DNA of 8,348 nucleotides, taken from contig DAOVUK010000114.1 in NCBI GenBank assembly GCA_030632625.1, forward strand, positions 1 to 8,348, written 5' to 3'. Both the position numbers and the translations under genes were made by a program. The notes below the pieces were generated by a model. That model was not told the origin of the DNA. It saw nothing but the letters and a program-made list of their open reading frames with translations, and did no database searches. This document shows positions 6,359-8,348 of the stretch, piece by piece (positions within the stretch are counted from its first letter, which is position 1; every line of letters starts with the position of its first letter). The stretch comes from Gammaproteobacteria bacterium. Lineage in GTDB: Bacteria > Pseudomonadota > Gammaproteobacteria > GRL18.

Positions 6359-6386
6359 GTAGAGACGTTGCATGCAACGTCTCTAC
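6359..6386. repeat. Perfect 28-bp palindrome with GTAG ends (REP-like)
   Basis: GTAGAGACGTTGCA (6359-6372) is followed directly by its exact reverse complement (6373-6386), so all 28 bases are symmetric with no spacer. It ends 31 nt before the 90-aa gene's start codon. The GTAG tetranucleotide at the foot of a hairpin is the hallmark of REP elements handled by REP-associated tyrosine transposases (RAYTs). From memory, closely similar GTAGAGAC palindromes are highly repeated in several bacterial genomes, including cyanobacteria. In RNA it would fold into a very stable hairpin in the leader. Confidence 0.8.
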
Positions 6387-6417
6387 TATTATATAAGTAA
6401 AAAAACAGGAAAATGTA

Positions 6418-6690
6418 ATGGATTTTAACTCTCTATCCAAAGAGCAGCAGGTTATGGTTGCCATGCGTAAGACTTTGGCCAATATTATTAAGGATACTAC
6501 GCCTGAGCCAGGTATGATTCATCCTCTATCAAAAAATACTGTGGAAGATATTAAAGCTTGTTTTGCCCTGATTGCGGCAAGAGAAAGAGAACTGATGGTA
6601 GAAATGGGTGTGGAAAACAAAGCACGACCATATTTTGTTGATGAAACAAAATCAGCTGAAGTGGTTACCTTTCACAAACCTAAAGAGTAG
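6418..6690 (+). CDS. Conserved-looking small cytosolic protein of unknown function, 90 aa
   Basis: This is a 90-residue soluble, helical protein with no signal peptide or membrane segment. The start is well supported: AGGA lies 7 nt before ATG 6418. The N-terminus (L-S-K-E-Q-Q-V-M-V-A-M-R-K-T-L, 6-20) and the middle helix (T-V-E-D-I-K-A-C-F-A-L-I-A-A-R-E-R-E, 41-58) look structured, joined by a T-T-P-E-P-G-M turn (27-33). The only cysteine is C48. The tail after about residue 72 looks flexible. I have a weak memory of similar short proteins in sulfur-oxidising proteobacteria, some under the doubtful label 'segregation and condensation protein A'. It is far too short to be ScpA and I do not adopt that name. 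Its stop codon lies inside the hairpin at 6687-6716. A function cannot be given. Confidence 0.8.
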   Translation: MDFNSLSKEQQVMVAMRKTLANIIKDTTPEPGMIHPLSKNTVEDIKACFALIAARERELMVEMGVENKARPYFVDETKSAEVVTFHKPKE

Positions 6691-6716
6691 GGGTGAACAC
6701 AGAGGTTCGCCCCTAC
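6687..6716. terminator. GTAG...CTAC hairpin between convergent genes (REP-like, likely bidirectional terminator)
   Basis: GTAGGGGTGAAC (6687-6698) pairs with GTTCGCCCCTAC (6705-6716): 12 bp with one G-T wobble and a 6-nt loop. The left arm contains the TAG stop of the 90-aa gene, and the 171-aa gene on the other strand ends 14 nt beyond the right arm. Read on the minus strand it begins GTAGGGGCGAA, as does the element at 498. Runs of U after the stem are short on both sides, so it may block 3' exonucleases as REP hairpins do rather than act as a classic terminator. Confidence 0.65.
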
Positions 6717-6730
6717 AGAAATCCATTTCT

Positions 6731-7246
6731 TTAACGTTTTTTCTTACGTTTTCTTTCAGGTAGTTTAAAATTCACAATGGTTTTTACGATTTCATTATAC
6801 GGGATTGAATCTAATTCCCGGTACTGTGCAAGTGCTTCATTAATGGTGGCAAAAACGTTTTCAATGGGGGCATGTTTTTGTGCCTGTTCTCCAAATTTTG
6901 CATCATCATCATGCAAAACTTCTGTTTGAGTTAAATTCTGATTGGATAATAGCTGCTGTAAGCCGAATAAACCGCCTGCCTGAACTTTTATTTCTTTGGC
7001 ATGGGGTAACTGGCCGTTAGCCTGGGTGACCTGTAAAGAGAAACGGGCATTAGAGCGTAAGTTTTCCAATAGCTTCAGACATTTTTGCTGGGCATCCTCA
7101 GAGCTGCAGGCAAAGGCTTCACGTTCGGCCAGAAAGAGTTTTTTAGCCTGTTCGCAATTACCATAACGCAATAGCAGCAACTTCTCAAAATAACACCGGG
7201 TCGGATTCATTTCTTTGTAGACTGCGCGGTAGTTATCTTCGTCCAT
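6731..7246 (-). CDS. Uncharacterised cysteine-containing protein, 171 aa
   Basis: This is a 171-residue soluble protein with no signal peptide or membrane helix. The N-terminal third holds four cysteines at 18, 31, 47 and 56, set among charged helices (R-C-Y-F-E-K, Y-G-N-C, F-A-C-S-S-E-D-A-Q-Q-K-C). That spacing could support a metal site or iron-sulfur cluster, but this is not a named motif. The middle has a conserved-looking L-P-H-A-K-E-I-K-V-Q-A-G-G-L-F-G-L-Q segment (80-97). The C-terminus is strongly basic, R-K-R-K-K-K-R. I believe this is a widespread uncharacterised proteobacterial family, from memory only. The ribosome site before ATG 7246 is weak. It lies 61 nt downstream of the 80-aa gene on the same strand, probably on the same transcript, and ends at the shared hairpin. 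Confidence 0.78.
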   Translation of the reverse strand: MDEDNYRAVYKEMNPTRCYFEKLLLLRYGNCEQAKKLFLAEREAFACSSEDAQQKCLKLLENLRSNARFSLQVTQANGQLPHAKEIKVQAGGLFGLQQLLSNQNLTQTEVLHDDDAKFGEQAQKHAPIENVFATINEALAQYRELDSIPYNEIVKTIVNFKLPERKRKKKR

Positions 7247-7307
7247 TTTTACCAGTACTCTTAAAAATAAAGATCGTTCGCCAAACTAAGCATTTTTAAA
7301 TTGAATG

Positions 7308-7550
7308 TTACTTTTCCCACTCTTTCATAATTGGTTTTTCACGAAATTCAGAAAGCTTTTCTTCAGCATCCAGAGGATTATCTGCAAAAATGACTTTAAA
7401 TGTGTCTTGTGGATCATTACCAGGATTTTGACGCTGCTCTCTGGCAAAACTGCGTGCTTCTTTATAATTTTCATAATCCCCGAGAAGTTCCATTGGTTTC
7501 ACCAGATTAGCAACAGTGGGAGAAATTTTATAGATGTAATAGGCCGCCAT
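7308..7550 (-). CDS. Small acidic/basic soluble protein of unknown function, 80 aa
   Basis: This is an 80-residue cytosolic protein without cysteines or membrane segments. It begins M-A-A-Y-Y-I-Y-K-I-S, which looks like the first strand of a small alpha/beta fold. A charged helix follows (Y-E-N-Y-K-E-A-R-S-F-A-R-E-Q-R, 26-40), then a strand F-K-V-I-F-A (51-56) and a helix A-E-E-K-L-S-E-F (62-69). The start is firm: AGGA lies 9 nt before the ATG, and a good promoter stands about 60-80 nt upstream. It is first of two genes, followed by the 171-aa gene after 61 nt. I cannot name the family. Confidence 0.8.
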   Translation of the reverse strand: MAAYYIYKISPTVANLVKPMELLGDYENYKEARSFAREQRQNPGNDPQDTFKVIFADNPLDAEEKLSEFREKPIMKEWEK

Positions 7551-7605
7551 AATGAGGTTTCCTGCTAAATTATTTTCAGATAGATAAAAATCTAATATTT
7601 TCTAT

Positions 7606-7634
7606 ATTAAATAATAACTGAGTAAAATAGTCAA
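7606..7634 (-). promoter_or_regulatory. Sigma70-like promoter for the 80-aa and 171-aa genes
   Basis: On the minus strand TTGACT (7634-7629, five of six matches to TTGACA) and TTTAAT (7611-7606, five of six matches to TATAAT) are separated by the ideal 17 nt. Transcription would begin near 7599, giving a leader of about 49 nt to ATG 7550. It is the best promoter in the window. The region is very AT-rich, and a small TAGAT/ATCTA inverted repeat (7581-7594) lies in the leader. Confidence 0.55.
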
Positions 7635-7725
7635 GTATTATTGTTAAAAATTTCTGTAAAATCCAGGCGGTGATTTTTCCAGGATAATTGCTCCTTTACA
7701 GGTGCCCAATGAACATCTGAGTATG

Positions 7726-7757
7726 TGATGCATCATTTCAGGATTTTATGTTAATAT
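7726..7757 (+). promoter_or_regulatory. Candidate extended -10 promoter with an upstream 10-bp palindrome
   Basis: TGTTAATAT (7749-7757) fits an extended -10 element (TG, one base, then TAATAT), about 45 nt before the proposed start of the rightmost gene. No -35 box is seen at the usual distance. The perfect palindrome TGATGCATCA (7726-7735) sits about where the -35 box would be and could be an operator half-site or activator site. Both are suggestive only. Confidence 0.3.
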
Positions 7758-7802
7758 GAGCGAAACGATGTATTACATGCTCTTGTGCGCCGCCTGAATA
7801 AT

Positions 7803-8348
7803 ATGGACACTATTTCGGAACAACTCTTCAGCTCAATGAGTATACAGCCCATGCAGAAATTTTTCTTGCAATTATATCAATACTGCCGATATCTGTTTGT
7901 CGGGATGGTATTGATTCTATCATTCTTTGCACCAATGCATTTGAGTGCATCCAGCAGCTGGATGGATAATCTTATTACGGACAATAAAAACTCGTCTGAA
8001 CAATATAAAATAACAGCTGAACAGCTTGATGGCATGATATACGCTTATGCTGATAGCTATATGACCCAGATTGTATACGCCACCCGGGAAATCACCTCAC
8101 AGGCTGAAAGCTCGCAACAGCGTAGTGATGCCATGCTGCTGCGGGTAGGTTCTGTTAATTCCATTTATGATATTGCCAGCAACCCTGATCCTTTTACCAA
8201 ACTATTGGATCTGCTGCTGGTGGTCACCTTACAGAGTTATGTCTGGATTGATGAAGACAGAGCTGAAAAAATATTTGCTGATAATTCCTCTGTTTTGATC
8301 AATGCTATGCATCAAAATCGTCAGGACATATGGAAGCTTGCAGAAAAA
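7803..8348 (+). CDS. Putative secreted or membrane-anchored protein of unknown function (3' end beyond the window)
   Basis: An open frame of 182 codons runs to the last base of the window without a stop, so the gene is cut by the edge. Residues 20-30 carry K and R, and residues 31-44 are strongly hydrophobic, followed by small residues (L-S-A-S-S, 47-51). This fits a signal peptide cleaved near residue 49, or an N-terminal anchor. The mature part is helical and has a striking segment V-G-S-V-N-S-I-Y-D-I-A-S-N-P-D-P-F-T-K-L-L-D (115-136), then V-T-L-Q-S-Y-V-W-I-D-E-D (141-152), which looks like a conserved core. The start is uncertain: ATG 7803, ATG 7836 and ATG 7851 are all possible and none has a good ribosome site. 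The later ones give a more usual signal-peptide length. GTG 7785 is also in frame. I do not recognise the family. Confidence 0.72.
   Translation, partial: MDTISEQLFSSMSIQPMQKFFLQLYQYCRYLFVGMVLILSFFAPMHLSASSSWMDNLITDNKNSSEQYKITAEQLDGMIYAYADSYMTQIVYATREITSQAESSQQRSDAMLLRVGSVNSIYDIASNPDPFTKLLDLLLVVTLQSYVWIDEDRAEKIFADNSSVLINAMHQNRQDIWKLAEK

Noticed and set aside
7305..7568. Plus-strand 87-codon open frame opposite the 80-aa gene
   Set aside because: The minus-strand gene has a good ribosome site and promoter and a balanced composition; the plus-strand frame is an F/I-rich mirror of it.

Overview
The window reads as a chromosomal segment of a moderately AT-rich (by eye roughly 42-44% G+C) gammaproteobacterium, most likely a sulfur oxidiser that uses the reverse Dsr (dissimilatory sulfite reductase) pathway. 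The basis is a 390-residue gene I recognise, from memory of the family, as DsrS-like, followed by a grxC-type glutaredoxin and a complete trifunctional siroheme synthase, cysG. Siroheme is the cofactor of DsrAB. No dsrAB or dsrC lies inside the window, so the lifestyle call is inference.

Layout, left to right. A small Sel1-repeat protein (18-425) is followed by an intergenic region with a perfect 13-bp stem-loop and a REP-like GTAG palindrome. Next comes a tight gene pair: a MoxR-type AAA+ ATPase (552-1595), overlapped by 8 nt by a von Willebrand A / HExxH metallopeptidase-like protein (1588-2871). The DsrS-like gene (2901-4073) follows after 29 nt. A 166-nt gap precedes grxC (4240-4497), then a 28-bp tandem repeat, then cysG (4645-6087, GTG start). 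The 330-nt gap after cysG is not empty: the minus strand carries a 32-codon ORF for a single-span membrane peptide with a good Shine-Dalgarno, and further on are two 8-bp direct repeats and a perfect 28-bp palindrome. Then come a 90-aa conserved-looking protein on the plus strand (6418-6690) and a hairpin shared by convergent genes. Two genes on the minus strand encode 171-aa and 80-aa proteins and share a good sigma70-like promoter. A secreted or membrane-anchored protein of unknown function (7803 onward) runs off the right edge.

How the genes may work together. CysG makes siroheme. The MoxR/VWA pair has the architecture of an ATP-driven maturation or metal-insertion machine, like CbbQ/CbbO, NorQ/NorD and the chelatase I/D subunits. 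Its placement directly upstream of a DsrS-like gene suggests, but does not prove, a role in assembling or activating the sulfur-oxidation enzymes. The most interesting unexplained material is that MoxR-VWA-DsrS unit, the 32-aa membrane peptide, the three uncharacterised small genes (one with four cysteines in its N-terminal third), and the GTAG palindromes that resemble REP elements served by RAYT transposases.
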